Part shown: positions 53,564-63,738 of the stretch, piece by piece | Layout of the letters: every line of letters begins with the position of its first letter | Numbering within the stretch: position 1 is the stretch's first letter | Assembly (NCBI GenBank): GCA_003056425.1 | Contig: PYVY01000018.1 | Span: 1-64,000, forward strand | Source: Alteromonas indica | Lineage (GTDB): Bacteria; Pseudomonadota; Gammaproteobacteria; Enterobacterales; Alteromonadaceae | Length of the DNA: 64,000 nucleotides | Direction: 5' to 3' | Translations under genes and position numbers: made by a program | Notes under the pieces: model-generated | Told to the model about the DNA's origin: nothing | Database searches by the model: none | Seen by the model: only the letters and a program-made list of their open reading frames with translations

Positions 53564-53786
53564 TGGCCATAGTTCGGATATTCTCTTTTTTTCATAAATG
53601 TAAAAATATTTAGTTAAATACAAAAAATTTATTGATTTTTTAGCGCCATTTCTAAATTTATAACTAACTGATAAATAAAGAATGTAACCCATTTCATCAA
53701 ACCAGATAACCCATATATTCAATTTTGCCAATAAAACGTTAATGGTTTGTTATTGACTTTGCACTTTAGTCTAATTACATTAATTT

Positions 53787-53801
53787 GGAAATCGGTTTCA
53801 T
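53787..53801 (+). promoter_or_regulatory. LacI-type operator 2
   Basis: This second GGAAATCGGTTTCAT copy lies about 110 bases before the TonB receptor start, next to a possible TTGACT/TTAGTCTAAT promoter region (53755-53776). The rest of the 436-base divergent gap (53478-53913) is AT-rich and holds no gene. Confidence 0.75.
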
Positions 53802-53913
53802 CAAGCAGGCGTTAAGATCTGCTAATAAAAACAAATAACCAACGTTGTGGCATGTCGCCTGTAAAACCACGCAATAGTGGGGTAGCAGCGCCACAAGGAC
53901 ACTGGAGATACAG

Positions 53914-56817
53914 ATGAAAACAAGTTCTGCGTGGCTCAAAAGAAGTGCATTAACCTTAGCTCTTGCCACCGCTGGGGTGGCGAGTATTCCGGCCTATGGG
54001 CAAATAGAGGGGGCTACCCTACGCGGTAAACTCAGCGCGCCCGCTGCCCCCCAGGGTAAGCAAGTTACCGCCAAAGACAGCAAGCGTGGTTACGTTAGCA
54101 AAACCACTACCCGCAAAGACGGTTCCTATGTTTTTGTAGGCTTGAAGCCGGGAACTTATGAAGTATCAGTAGATGGTCAAACAGAAACCATAACGCTACG
54201 GGTAGGGCAAACCGCTAAGCTCAACTTTGGTTTAGACGAGCAGGCCCCGGATAGCGTAGAGCGCATTACTGTCTCGGGCTCAAGAATTCAAAACTTCACT
54301 GGCGGTGAAGTTGGTACCAATATTACCCCTGAGTTGATGAAGCGCCTGCCCCAGAACAACCGAAACTTTCTGGCATTTGCTGATCTCGCGCCAGGCGTAC
54401 AGGTTAATACCGGTGCCGATGGCAGCGTTAGCTTACGCGGTGGGGCTCAGCACCAGCGTAACGTTAACGTATTTTTAGATGGCGTCAGTCAAAAAGACTA
54501 TGTGCTTAAAGGCGGGGTAACCGGACAGGACTCCAGCCGCGGCAACCCGTTCCCGCAAAGCGCCATTGGTGAATACAAAGTCATCACGCAGAACTATAAA
54601 GCAGAATACGATCAGGTTGGCAGTACAGCAATTACTGCGGTTAGCCGATCTGGTACCAATGAGTTTGAAGGCGAAGTGTTCGTCGATTATACCGACGAGG
54701 GGCTGCGCGAAGCAGAACCTAATGAAGTGAACGGTAAATCACCGTCTATGATTCGACATACCGGCGTAACGCTGGCTGGCCCAATATTAAAAGACAAGGT
54801 GCATTTCCTTGCCGCATTTGAACGCAAAACCATCGACCAACCCTTTGATGTGAACGGCGGCAATGGTATTGATTTTGTTTCGGTACCCAGCGAATACGCC
54901 CAGCAATTAGGTCGGTTTACTTCTGGCTTTGAAGAAGATCTGTTTTTCGGCAAGCTCGACTGGAGAATAAGCCAGGACCAGGCGCTTGAGCTGTCGGCCA
55001 AAATACGTGACGAGTCGGATGTTTCCGGGTTTGGTGGCGCCAGTGTAATGTCTTACGGGGTAAACCGTGAGGTTGAAGACAATCGCTACCATTTAAAGCA
55101 CACGTTTACCCAAGATGCCTGGCAAAACGAATTCAGAATGACGTATGAAGACTCATCCTGGAGCCCACGGCCGGTCTCGCTGGAGCCAGGTATTGTGCTA
55201 CAAACTGCCGCGCAGGAAAGCATATTGAACCTGGGCGGTGGCAGGGATTTTCAGGATAAAGGACAAAAGGGCTGGGGTATTCAAAACGATTTTACCTGGT
55301 TGGATCTGCAATGGCATGGTTACCATGTCATCAAAGCTGGCTTTAAATACAAAGATATTGAGCTGCGCACGTTACAACAGCAACCTTACAATCCTCAATA
55401 TTACTACAATGTGGAATTTAATGGCCCAGGCGCCTTCGATGTGGTGCAGCCTTACCGAGTAGAGTGGGGCGTTCCGGCTACCGGTTCGGTCGGCGGAGCT
55501 GTCGTCGCCGATACCCGCCAGTTTGGTATTTACCTTCAGGATGACTGGGAGGTAACTGATCGGCTGACCCTTAACATTGGGGTACGCTGGGATTATGAAG
55601 AATTTCCTTCCTATAAAGATTTTGAAACACCGCCAGATTTGGTCGAGGCGCTCCGCGACTGGCCAAATATTGAAAATGCTAATTATGCTATAGAAGACTA
55701 CATCAGCACCGGCAGTGAACGGGACTACTTCACCGGCGCCTGGCAGCCTCGCCTGGGCTTTAGCTATATTATGGATGACGCTGAAAACCATATGCTGTTT
55801 GGTGGGTATGGCCGCTCCTACGATCGCAACCAGTTCGATTTTTTACAGCTCGAGCAAAGTGCCGGCTCGTTTGCTGCGGTAAGCTATTTGTTTGAAGGTG
55901 ACGCGGCTAACCCTTGTGACTCTGCCTCACCTTCCTGTCTGGCTTGGGATCCATCTTATTTAACCCAGCAGGGGCTGGATGGGCTGATTAGCAATATCGA
56001 TGTGAAAGGTGAGCGCTTTTTATTAAAAAACGATATGGAAGTGCCGTATTCAGACCAGTTTAGTATCGGTGTACGCAGCTTCTGGGGTGATTGGAACTCT
56101 GAGCTCAGCATTGCTCATATAAAAAGCAAAAACGGCTTCAATTGGGTACTGGGCAATCGTCGCGAAGATGGCAGTTTCTTTGAACCGGGCACCGATTGGG
56201 GCTCGCCGTGGGGCTTTGGCGTACCAGGGTGGGGTAATTTATTGCTGGCTGAAAATGACGGTCAGACCCGGGCTAACAATGTTTACTTCAAACTTAACCG
56301 GGGCTTCAAAGATGGATGGAGCGTTAATCTAGCCTACACGTTCACCGATGCCGAAGAAAACCGTATCTATAACGAAGTGTTCGCATTGGATTATGAAACC
56401 GTTGATGACTACGGATGGAGCGACGCCTCTGGTGTGTCTGACCACCGCGTAGTTATTACCGGCTCCTATGACCTGCCCTGGAATATCATTGCTACGGGTA
56501 AGTTTACCTGGTCATCTCCCCGCACTTACCAAAACCTGGTATGTGCAGACGATAGCTGTAGCTATCAACGCACCCAGCCAGAAGACAGTGATTATCACCG
56601 GTTTGACTTAGCCTTAAGCAAAGACTTTGCCACTGACTACATCATGAATGGCTCCACATTCTGGGTCCGCTTTGATGTTCAGAATTTATTTAACGCCACT
56701 AATTACCGCGATTTTTATCTTGACCCTAATCAGGATAATTTCGAGCAGGCTAATCTGAACAGTTCCACCGAAGGAGGCAAGCGTCAGCTTAAATTGTCAG
56801 CGGGCTGGCAATTCTAA
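53914..56817 (+). CDS. TonB-dependent receptor with N-terminal carboxypeptidase-like domain
   Basis: This is a 967-residue outer-membrane receptor. The signal peptide ends near SIPAYGQ. Residues 30-105 form a carboxypeptidase-regulatory-like beta domain (TTTRKDGSYVFVGLKPGTYEVSV). The TonB-box region is ERITVSGSRIQ, the plug holds SLRGGAQHQRNVNVFLDGVSQ, and the barrel ends in LKLSAGWQF with terminal Phe. It is of the Oar/SusC-like type used for oligosaccharide uptake. It is probably controlled by the LacI protein and paired with the glucanase encoded next. Confidence 0.9.
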   Translation: MKTSSAWLKRSALTLALATAGVASIPAYGQIEGATLRGKLSAPAAPQGKQVTAKDSKRGYVSKTTTRKDGSYVFVGLKPGTYEVSVDGQTETITLRVGQTAKLNFGLDEQAPDSVERITVSGSRIQNFTGGEVGTNITPELMKRLPQNNRNFLAFADLAPGVQVNTGADGSVSLRGGAQHQRNVNVFLDGVSQKDYVLKGGVTGQDSSRGNPFPQSAIGEYKVITQNYKAEYDQVGSTAITAVSRSGTNEFEGEVFVDYTDEGLREAEPNEVNGKSPSMIRHTGVTLAGPILKDKVHFLAAFERKTIDQPFDVNGGNGIDFVSVPSEYAQQLGRFTSGFEEDLFFGKLDWRISQDQALELSAKIRDESDVSGFGGASVMSYGVNREVEDNRYHLKHTFTQDAWQNEFRMTYEDSSWSPRPVSLEPGIVLQTAAQESILNLGGGRDFQDKGQKGWGIQNDFTWLDLQWHGYHVIKAGFKYKDIELRTLQQQPYNPQYYYNVEFNGPGAFDVVQPYRVEWGVPATGSVGGAVVADTRQFGIYLQDDWEVTDRLTLNIGVRWDYEEFPSYKDFETPPDLVEALRDWPNIENANYAIEDYISTGSERDYFTGAWQPRLGFSYIMDDAENHMLFGGYGRSYDRNQFDFLQLEQSAGSFAAVSYLFEGDAANPCDSASPSCLAWDPSYLTQQGLDGLISNIDVKGERFLLKNDMEVPYSDQFSIGVRSFWGDWNSELSIAHIKSKNGFNWVLGNRREDGSFFEPGTDWGSPWGFGVPGWGNLLLAENDGQTRANNVYFKLNRGFKDGWSVNLAYTFTDAEENRIYNEVFALDYETVDDYGWSDASGVSDHRVVITGSYDLPWNIIATGKFTWSSPRTYQNLVCADDSCSYQRTQPEDSDYHRFDLALSKDFATDYIMNGSTFWVRFDVQNLFNATNYRDFYLDPNQDNFEQANLNSSTEGGKRQLKLSAGWQF

Positions 56818-56847
56818 GATGGGGCTGACCCTCATTACATTCTAAAG

Positions 56848-56870
56848 TTGTCTGGCCGGGCGCCAGACAA
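56848..56870 (+). other. Hairpin between receptor and glucanase genes
   Basis: TTGTCTGGC (56848-56856) pairs with GCCAGACAA (56862-56870). There is no T-run, so full termination is unlikely; it may stabilise the receptor mRNA or lower glucanase expression. Confidence 0.5.
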
Positions 56871-56901
56871 CACTCTGTTTACCCAATAAAAGTCGATAAT
56901 T

Positions 56902-58548
56902 ATGTTTAAACCACTCCTCAAAGCACTAACCCTGTTTGTTTTTACCATGTCCGGTGCGTGGGCGCAGGGCGAGTTCGAACTGACTGGCTACGATAGTCAT
57001 ATAGAGTTGGCCTGGCCAAAACTGCATAGTGAAGGAAATCAATATCAGGTAGAAGCCAGCCTGGATGGCGAGAACTGGGAGCATAGGCTGACCACCCATG
57101 ATACCCGGGTTTTGGATTTTGTCCGGGAAATGGGCAGCAACATTTCTTTGCAGTATCGCTTAAAGTTATTACAGGATAATGCCCCCGCCAAGGTGATTGC
57201 CACCGGCTCTGCACAAATCCGCGACTTCAGCGACGATGAACTTATGGATATGGTGCAAAAGTACACGTTCAGGTATTTCTGGGAATATGCTGAGCCGCAG
57301 ACCGGGTGGGCACGAGAACGTAAGCCACGTTTGCCCACTGTTGATATTGTGACCTCCGGCGGGACCGGTTTCGGGATTGCTGCAATTATCACCGGCGCAC
57401 AGCGCGGCTGGATCACCCGGGCCCAAGCGATAGGGCGGATTACCAAAATAACCGACACCTTGGACAGGCTGGAACGTTTTCATGGTATGTGGGCGCATTG
57501 GTACGATGCAGATACCGGCGAGGTGTTTAACTTCAGCTCGTTTGACGATGGTGGTGACATCGTTGAGTCGGCCTTTATGGCGCAGGGGTTATTGACCGCG
57601 CGTGAATACTTCAATCAGCAAACACCGGAAGAAACCGCTTTGCGTAATACTATCACCCGCTTATGGGAAGGCATGGAGTGGGACTGGTACACCAAGGGAG
57701 AGAATGTACTGTACTGGCACTGGTCGAAAAACTATGACTGGATGATGAATCATAAAATTACCGGTTATAACGAAGCGCTGATTGTGTACATCCTGGCCGC
57801 GTCGTCACCCACCCATCCTATTTCGGCTGAGGTTTACCATGAAGGCTGGGCCAGTTGGGAGGTTGATACTTTCAGAAATTATCAGGATTATTACGGTATG
57901 GCATTGCCGTTGGGACAGCACCTTACCAAAGGTGGCCCGCTCTTTTTTGCCCACTACAGCTTTATGGGGCTTGATCCTCGAGGCCTGCGTGATGATTACG
58001 CGAATTACTGGGAACAAAACAAGCGCCATACCCTTATAAACCGGGCCTATTGTATCGATAACCCATACGGCTGGCAGGGCTATGGCGAGCAGCTTTGGGG
58101 GCTTTCTGCTGGCGACATGGTACCGGCTGGCTATACTGCCCATGCGCCCGGTGCCCAGCGCGACCACGGGACCATACAACCTACTGCGGCACTATCTTCC
58201 ATGCCCTATACGCCCAGTGAATCCTTATCAGTACTGCGCAATTTATACCGTAATTACGGCAAACATCTGTTTGGCGAAATGGGTTTTTATGATGGGCTTA
58301 ACCCCAGCGTATCGCAAGACCCCCAACAGCAGGTTCGGTATACCTATCTGGCCATCGATCAAGGCCCCATAGTAGGCATGATTGAAAACCATCGCAGCGG
58401 TTTATTGTGGCAGGCGTTTATGGCGAACTCAGAAGTCCTGGCCGGCTTACGTAAGCTGGGCTTCTCTATTGATCAGCGCCAGATTCCCGAGCTGGCTGCC
58501 AGTGAAAATGAAGAGTACGTATTCTCGCCTACCCCGGCCCCCCGGTAA
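56902..58548 (+). CDS. GH144-like (glycoamylase-domain) glucanase, probable beta-1,2-glucan enzyme
   Basis: This is a 548-residue secreted enzyme with a signal peptide ending near GAWAQ. A fibronectin-like N-terminal part (25-110) precedes an alpha-barrel domain of the PF10091 glycoamylase type, which is the GH144 family of endo-beta-1,2-glucanases. Markers are YTFRYFWEYAEPQTGWARE, DIVTSGGTGFGIAAIITG, FDDGGDIVESAFMAQGLL, and ALSSMPYTPSESLSVLRNLY. The regulator-receptor-enzyme context fits a small glucan utilisation locus. Substrate is inferred from family. Confidence 0.82.
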   Translation: MFKPLLKALTLFVFTMSGAWAQGEFELTGYDSHIELAWPKLHSEGNQYQVEASLDGENWEHRLTTHDTRVLDFVREMGSNISLQYRLKLLQDNAPAKVIATGSAQIRDFSDDELMDMVQKYTFRYFWEYAEPQTGWARERKPRLPTVDIVTSGGTGFGIAAIITGAQRGWITRAQAIGRITKITDTLDRLERFHGMWAHWYDADTGEVFNFSSFDDGGDIVESAFMAQGLLTAREYFNQQTPEETALRNTITRLWEGMEWDWYTKGENVLYWHWSKNYDWMMNHKITGYNEALIVYILAASSPTHPISAEVYHEGWASWEVDTFRNYQDYYGMALPLGQHLTKGGPLFFAHYSFMGLDPRGLRDDYANYWEQNKRHTLINRAYCIDNPYGWQGYGEQLWGLSAGDMVPAGYTAHAPGAQRDHGTIQPTAALSSMPYTPSESLSVLRNLYRNYGKHLFGEMGFYDGLNPSVSQDPQQQVRYTYLAIDQGPIVGMIENHRSGLLWQAFMANSEVLAGLRKLGFSIDQRQIPELAASENEEYVFSPTPAPR

Positions 58549-58561
58549 CAGGCTAAATGCA

Positions 58562-58606
58562 GCCGGTTTGCCCGTTTTAGTAATGTGTATGAACGGGTAA
58601 GCCGGC
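58562..58606 (+). terminator. Hairpin after the glucanase gene
   Basis: GCCGGTTTGCCCGTT (58562-58576) pairs with AACGGGTAAGCCGGC (58592-58606) using two G:T pairs. No T-run follows, so it may be a Rho-independent terminator of weak type or an mRNA 3' stem. Confidence 0.5.
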
Positions 58607-58694
58607 TCCTTAGATGTAACAAAGTTTGTAATAGTATTGAAATCGCCAGCAATAAGGCCACATCATAAAGAACAGGTTTTAGCCCGAGGCGACT

Positions 58695-60053
58695 TTGATA
58701 CAACAATGGTTTACGCCTGCCCAGCATAATCACTGGGCAAATTGGTTTTTAAAAGAACGTCACCGATTTTCCATTACCGGCTTAAGCCGTAGTGGGAAAT
58801 CTATGCTGTTTACCAGCCTAATGACAATGCTTAAATACCGCAGTGAAGGGCAATACGAATGTCTGCCGTTGCTCGAACATTTGCCGATGAATTTGGTTGA
58901 GCATATGTGGGTAGAACCTATTGACGGGTTTAACATGTTCCCGGTGGAAGAGCACCTCGAAGCATTGCACCAGGGGCAATGGCCCACTCCAACCGAAGAT
59001 GTATATGGCTTTAAATTGGTTATTCGATTAAAGCAGATCAGTGGGGTTAAGAAGTACTTACTACCATATACCGACGTTGTTTTTGAGTTTATCGATTATC
59101 CTGGTGAGTGGCTAACCGATTTGCCGCTGTTGAATCGGGAGTACGCCCAGTGGTCTGACTCTTCCTGGGCGCAACAAATGAACCGTCCGCAGCGCGATTA
59201 TGCCCATGCCTGGCATCAAGGCGTAGAAGCATTTGATTTTGACGCCGCGCCCACTTCGCAAAATGTAGCTACACTGGTGGGTTTGTACCGTAACTACTTA
59301 AAGCATGCCAAAGACAATGGCATAACGTTGCTGCAACCGGGCAGTTTTTTGCTGGGTAATAACAGCTATGACTGGCAACAGCACGGTTTTACCCCCTTAC
59401 CGTCTAGCGTCAGCAGTGATATTACGCACCCGTGGACGGTACTGTTTAGCAACAATTTCAAACATTTTCAGCAGCATTGGTTGCAACCGCTTAAACGTAA
59501 AACCTTTCGGCAGGCTGATAAGCAAATTGTTCTAATCGACCTGTTTGAAGGGCTAAACCACAGTAAACAGCATCTTTATCAGCTTAAAGAAACCATGAGC
59601 CATTTGGCGGAAACCTTCACCTACGGCGATGATTCGTGGGTAGCGCGCCATGTGCTACGCCAGCAAAACATCAGTAAAGTTGCGTTTGTCGCTGCCAAAG
59701 CCGATTTAATTCCTCAGGCCCATCGCGAACCTTTACTGAGGCTGTTGAAACAGGTGACCGCTGGCGCAGTAGCGCGGTTTGCCGATAAACCTGTCACATT
59801 TGAACACTTTCTGGTTAGCGCCATTCAGGCTACCGATCCAGGTAGCAATGCGACCAGTTTGCGCTATCGGAATGCCGACAATAAGTATCTGGAAGCCGAC
59901 TTCGACCCTTTACCTGAAAGCATTGCTGCGATGTCGGCTGATGAGCACTTTCCGGTGTTACCAGCAAAGGTGCCTGAAGATTATTTGCCGCGTATATTGA
60001 ATGGCCGCGGCTTGGATCGGCTATTCCAGTTTCTGTTAGGACCATCATCATGA
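58695..60053 (+). CDS. ycjX: YcjX-family GTPase/ATPase
   Basis: This is a 452-residue protein of the YcjX (DUF463) family. It has a TTG start with GAGG 5 bases upstream. The P-loop is GLSRSGKSM (near residue 29-37). FEFIDYPGEWLTDLPLL is the switch-like motif and FVAAKADLIP a base-recognition-like motif. YcjX belongs with stress and phage-shock-linked proteins in enterobacteria. It overlaps ycjF by four bases, the conserved pairing. Confidence 0.9.
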   Translation: MIQQWFTPAQHNHWANWFLKERHRFSITGLSRSGKSMLFTSLMTMLKYRSEGQYECLPLLEHLPMNLVEHMWVEPIDGFNMFPVEEHLEALHQGQWPTPTEDVYGFKLVIRLKQISGVKKYLLPYTDVVFEFIDYPGEWLTDLPLLNREYAQWSDSSWAQQMNRPQRDYAHAWHQGVEAFDFDAAPTSQNVATLVGLYRNYLKHAKDNGITLLQPGSFLLGNNSYDWQQHGFTPLPSSVSSDITHPWTVLFSNNFKHFQQHWLQPLKRKTFRQADKQIVLIDLFEGLNHSKQHLYQLKETMSHLAETFTYGDDSWVARHVLRQQNISKVAFVAAKADLIPQAHREPLLRLLKQVTAGAVARFADKPVTFEHFLVSAIQATDPGSNATSLRYRNADNKYLEADFDPLPESIAAMSADEHFPVLPAKVPEDYLPRILNGRGLDRLFQFLLGPSS

Positions 60054-60943
60054 ACGAACCAGTTGAAGGGTATAAAGCAAAGATAACTCAGCGCGAAGTA
60101 AGTGAGGCACCGCCCACCCAGGTTATGCCCCAAAAGGTAAATACTGAGCGCTGGCAAGCCCAACAGCAGCGCGCCCGTCTGTCGCTATTTACTATGACCT
60201 TACTATTAGGAGTGATGACCTATCTTGCGTTCAGTATTGTAGAAGCAACCAGTTATTTGCTTGAGCGCTTTGCCAGCGCGCCAATCAGTACGGTGGTATT
60301 GGCAGGCTTACTGAGCTTGTTTACGTTCTGCTTAGTGTGGTTAATCGGCCGTGAGGTTCGCGGCTTTACCGCTGTGAACCAGTATCTGGAAAAGACCGTG
60401 GTGGTAGAAACGTTGGAAAAACAGCCGCCGGCCATGGTTATCCAGGCATTGGACAAACATGCAGCGACGTTTTCCAAGGGCAGTTTTGCCGCCCACCAGT
60501 ATCGTCAGTTTAAGCAAACCCGCAGCGCTGATATGAGCGCAGCGGAACTCATTCGGCTATACCAGCGTACGGTTACCGAACCGGTCGCTCAAAAAGCGCA
60601 TAGTGTGGTAAAAAGCGAATCGCTGATCAGTGGAAGTTTGGCATTTGTGAGCCCCAATCATCTCATTCAAACGCTGACCATTTTATGGATAAGCCTGAGG
60701 ACAGTGCGCCGGGTAGCCCAGGTATTTGGTTTGCGTCCTGCTACCGCAGGGAACTGGAAACTGCTTACTTTGTTAGCCCAAAATCTTGCTGCGCAAAGCA
60801 TTTTCGACCTAGCCACAGATGAGATTGCGAATCAAATTAGTGGTTCGCTTACCGCCCGCTTTGTGGAAAATTCCGCCGAGGCCGTCGCCGCGGGGGCACT
60901 TAATGTCCGGTTGGGTAGAACGCTTATTCGCTTACTGCGTTAA
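60050..60943 (+). CDS. ycjF: YcjF-family membrane protein (DUF697)
   Basis: This is a 297-residue inner-membrane protein with two helices near residues 45-65 and 75-100. A C-terminal DUF697 domain follows (LTILWISLRTVRRVAQVFGLRP, SAEAVAAGALNVRLGRTLIRLLR). It starts inside the ycjX stop (ATGA). Its stop overlaps the stop of the convergent exporter gene by three bases. Confidence 0.9.
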   Translation: MNEPVEGYKAKITQREVSEAPPTQVMPQKVNTERWQAQQQRARLSLFTMTLLLGVMTYLAFSIVEATSYLLERFASAPISTVVLAGLLSLFTFCLVWLIGREVRGFTAVNQYLEKTVVVETLEKQPPAMVIQALDKHAATFSKGSFAAHQYRQFKQTRSADMSAAELIRLYQRTVTEPVAQKAHSVVKSESLISGSLAFVSPNHLIQTLTILWISLRTVRRVAQVFGLRPATAGNWKLLTLLAQNLAAQSIFDLATDEIANQISGSLTARFVENSAEAVAAGALNVRLGRTLIRLLR

Positions 60944-62166
60944 AGGGCCTTTTTCGTTGGCATCACCACATTGGCAAAAATAAGGCCGGCCACCAAGGAC
61001 ATAAATATCAGAAACACTTCCTGGCCAATGTGATCGGCCTGAACAAAGTTTTTGCCTGAAATAAACGAGTTCAAACCAATATAGGTTTTAGAGCCAGGCA
61101 CCAGCACAATTAAGCCGTGCATACTTACAATCGTGGCAGGTTGGTTAGCGATACGGGTAAACAGGTTAGAAAATATACCTAACGCAAAGGCGCCAATAAA
61201 GGTGGCCAGGGTTTGGTCCATCAGTAAAGATGAGCCCACAGTGGCGCCATAAGCCACAAAAGATGACGCTATTCCCCATACAATATGTTTGGGACGGGTA
61301 CGAAAAATAGCGACCAAGGCAATACTCAGTAATAGTACAGATAACCAGGTCGCCCAGTAAGGTAACGATACGGCAGGTTGGTATTGGTTCTCGCCAAACA
61401 GGGTAAAGCCGATGGCGACACCTAAGAAAGCCCCAAAGTACAGTTTAAATAACTGCATCAGTGCATCCATGATGCGGGCGGTGCCTGACACCATATTGCG
61501 GGAGGCTAATTCAGCCAGGCCCATAGTCAGAGCAAGGCCCGGCACCAGAATAATTACCGAAGACAGAACAATGAGCGGGATGTTGATACCTGGGTCCAGA
61601 TAACGGCTAATAGCGCAGGCCAGCAAGCCTGAACCAAACGAGGTCACCGGCTCCAGCATCAGATTCACACGCTTTGAGCGGGTTGCCCAGACCGCCCAGA
61701 TATAGGTTACCAGGCCCAGTACACCTGACCACATGATCTCATTTACACTGGCCCCCATCAACATAGCAAAAGCACTGGTAGCCAGCCCAAATGCCACCAG
61801 CGTAATTAGCTTACCGTACAGGCTGGGCATAGCATCAATCTCGTCCAGCTGCTGGTCGGCTTCACTCAACGTAAGCTGGCCGTTAAGTAACTGCATAGCC
61901 AGTTCATCGGTGCGCGACAGGGCGTTAAGGTCAAGATCTCCCGGTTGCAGACGAGCCGCAGAGTTGTATTCCTCTTCGTGCTTATCGCTCCACAATACAA
62001 AGGTAAGGGAGGTGGGAGTGGAAATAAAAGACGCCCGCACGCCAAGGTAGGTAGCGACTTCGGTCAGATAGGCTTCAAGCCGGAACGCAGGGGTACCATA
62101 ACGGTGTAACATCTTGCCCAGCTTAACAATAAATTTGCGTATCTGGATAAATTCACGGGTGTCCAC
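60940..62166 (-). CDS. ThrE-family threonine/serine exporter
   Basis: This is a 408-residue membrane protein combining the ThrE (DUF1212) and DUF3815 halves. The N-terminal soluble part has the motif MLHRYGTPAFRLEAYL near residue 20. About 10 membrane helices follow (for example VALILVPGLALTMGLAELASR-type helix near 205-225 and GLIVLVPGSKTYIGLNSFISG near 350). It is predicted to export threonine or serine using the proton gradient. It is a single-gene unit converging with ycjF. Confidence 0.88.
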   Translation of the reverse strand: MDTREFIQIRKFIVKLGKMLHRYGTPAFRLEAYLTEVATYLGVRASFISTPTSLTFVLWSDKHEEEYNSAARLQPGDLDLNALSRTDELAMQLLNGQLTLSEADQQLDEIDAMPSLYGKLITLVAFGLATSAFAMLMGASVNEIMWSGVLGLVTYIWAVWATRSKRVNLMLEPVTSFGSGLLACAISRYLDPGINIPLIVLSSVIILVPGLALTMGLAELASRNMVSGTARIMDALMQLFKLYFGAFLGVAIGFTLFGENQYQPAVSLPYWATWLSVLLLSIALVAIFRTRPKHIVWGIASSFVAYGATVGSSLLMDQTLATFIGAFALGIFSNLFTRIANQPATIVSMHGLIVLVPGSKTYIGLNSFISGKNFVQADHIGQEVFLIFMSLVAGLIFANVVMPTKKAL

Positions 62167-62335
62167 AACCTACTCACAATGCCAGGCTCCTAGTTTAGAA
62201 GCGATTAAAAATCAGGCGGATTGTAGGGGTAATAGTAAACAATAACAATGCACAAATTTACTATTTTTGGGTTAGTTTTTATAATCTGTTAACGGCAGGT
62301 AAACCAATGGATTCAGCCTGCCGCAAAGACCCAAA

Positions 62336-63631
62336 CTACTGCACGTCTTTGTCATCAGATAGCTGGTGAGCAGCTTTTTCCTCGGCTTTGCGCAGCATAA
62401 CCGGTGCCATCACCCCATGAATTACAATCGACAATAGAATAGTAAACATTACGGCCGACCACAGCGCCGTCGTATCTCCAAATTCGCCATGGTTTTCGCC
62501 ATAGGTTAGATAATACAGCGAACCCACCCCGCGCACCCCCAGAAACGCCATGGTAAATTTGCCGTAAAGGGGCAGCTTGCAAGCGGCTAATCCCATTAAA
62601 CCAGCGAGGGGACGAATCAAAAACACCACACATATGCCTAACAAAGCACCGGACCAGGTAAGCGCATCTAAAATGCCGTTTGCCAGGTACGCGCCCAGTA
62701 TAAGTAAAAACACAATCAACATGACGCGTTCTACCTGCTCCAGAAAATGGTGGGAAAACGCGTGATAATCGTGGTCAGGCTGGGCTTGTTTAGCCACCAC
62801 TGCAGAGATAAATACCGCCAGAAAGCCGTAACCGTGAATGATCTCCGCCAGCGCATAGGCACAAAAAATGGCGCCCAGTCCCACCACACCTTCACTGGTG
62901 TAAGACATGGGTTTCTTTTTCGCATGCTCAGTCTGTTCGCCTTTTGCTAAATAGGTAAACACATACCATCCACCCAGCTTACCGACCAGCAAACCGGCGC
63001 CGACCCCGGCCGCTACTCGCCAGACAAGATCTTCAAGTAACCAATGGGTGGCCCAGCTTCCCATCGCAGTCATGCCGATAGCAGCAATGCCTAAGTGAAC
63101 AAACGGAAACGCCAGCCCGTCGTTTGCCCCGGCCTCTACGGTAAGATTAAACCGAATATCGTGTCTTTCCGCTTCCTCGCCCGGAGGCCCTACCTGTACA
63201 GAACTGGCCAGTACGGGGTCGGTGGGGCTAAGTACTGCACCCAGAAAAATAGCCGAAGCCACTGTCAGGCCCATAAAATACCAGCCGAACAATGCCACCA
63301 TAATAATGCTCAGCGGCATGGTTATGAGTAGCAGGGGCCACACCTGGTTCCAGCAGCGCCATGAAAAGGGCCGATCAATGGCTATCCCCGCAGCGCTCAA
63401 TGAAGCAATCACTAAAAATTCGGTAAGGTATTCAGCGCCGGTAGCATGAGCAGTATTATTTGCCAAGTCGATGGCAGGCAGGTTAATGGGCAGGCTAAAC
63501 ACCCCCCAGCCGATTAAAATGTAAATTAGTGGGAAAGGAATCAGTGTATTCACTAATCGCCGCTGTACGCCCACCGCAACAAGCAGACTTAGCCCAATAA
63601 GAAGATAAATATAAATTCTGCTTTCTGCCAT
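62336..63631 (-). CDS. NhaP-type Na+/H+ (cation:proton) antiporter
   Basis: This is a 431-residue inner-membrane antiporter with about 12 helices (CPA1, Na_H_Exchanger fold). FLGAVLSPTDPVLASSVQVG holds the ion-binding TDP motif (near 130-150), and EAGANDGLAFPFVHLG the ND pair expected in helix 5. LGVRGVGSLYYLTYG is in a late helix. It ends in a short charged tail. It is likely used for salt and pH balance in sea water. It is a single gene between thiH and the exporter. Confidence 0.9.
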   Translation of the reverse strand: MAESRIYIYLLIGLSLLVAVGVQRRLVNTLIPFPLIYILIGWGVFSLPINLPAIDLANNTAHATGAEYLTEFLVIASLSAAGIAIDRPFSWRCWNQVWPLLLITMPLSIIMVALFGWYFMGLTVASAIFLGAVLSPTDPVLASSVQVGPPGEEAERHDIRFNLTVEAGANDGLAFPFVHLGIAAIGMTAMGSWATHWLLEDLVWRVAAGVGAGLLVGKLGGWYVFTYLAKGEQTEHAKKKPMSYTSEGVVGLGAIFCAYALAEIIHGYGFLAVFISAVVAKQAQPDHDYHAFSHHFLEQVERVMLIVFLLILGAYLANGILDALTWSGALLGICVVFLIRPLAGLMGLAACKLPLYGKFTMAFLGVRGVGSLYYLTYGENHGEFGDTTALWSAVMFTILLSIVIHGVMAPVMLRKAEEKAAHQLSDDKDVQ

Positions 63632-63738
63632 GTACGCATCCCGGCAAGGTTAAAATTAATTCATAAAACACCCGTGTTAAATGATTACCGTAAGTGAAAA
63701 GATAAAGATTACACCGGCCCCAGTATTTGTTTACCCGG

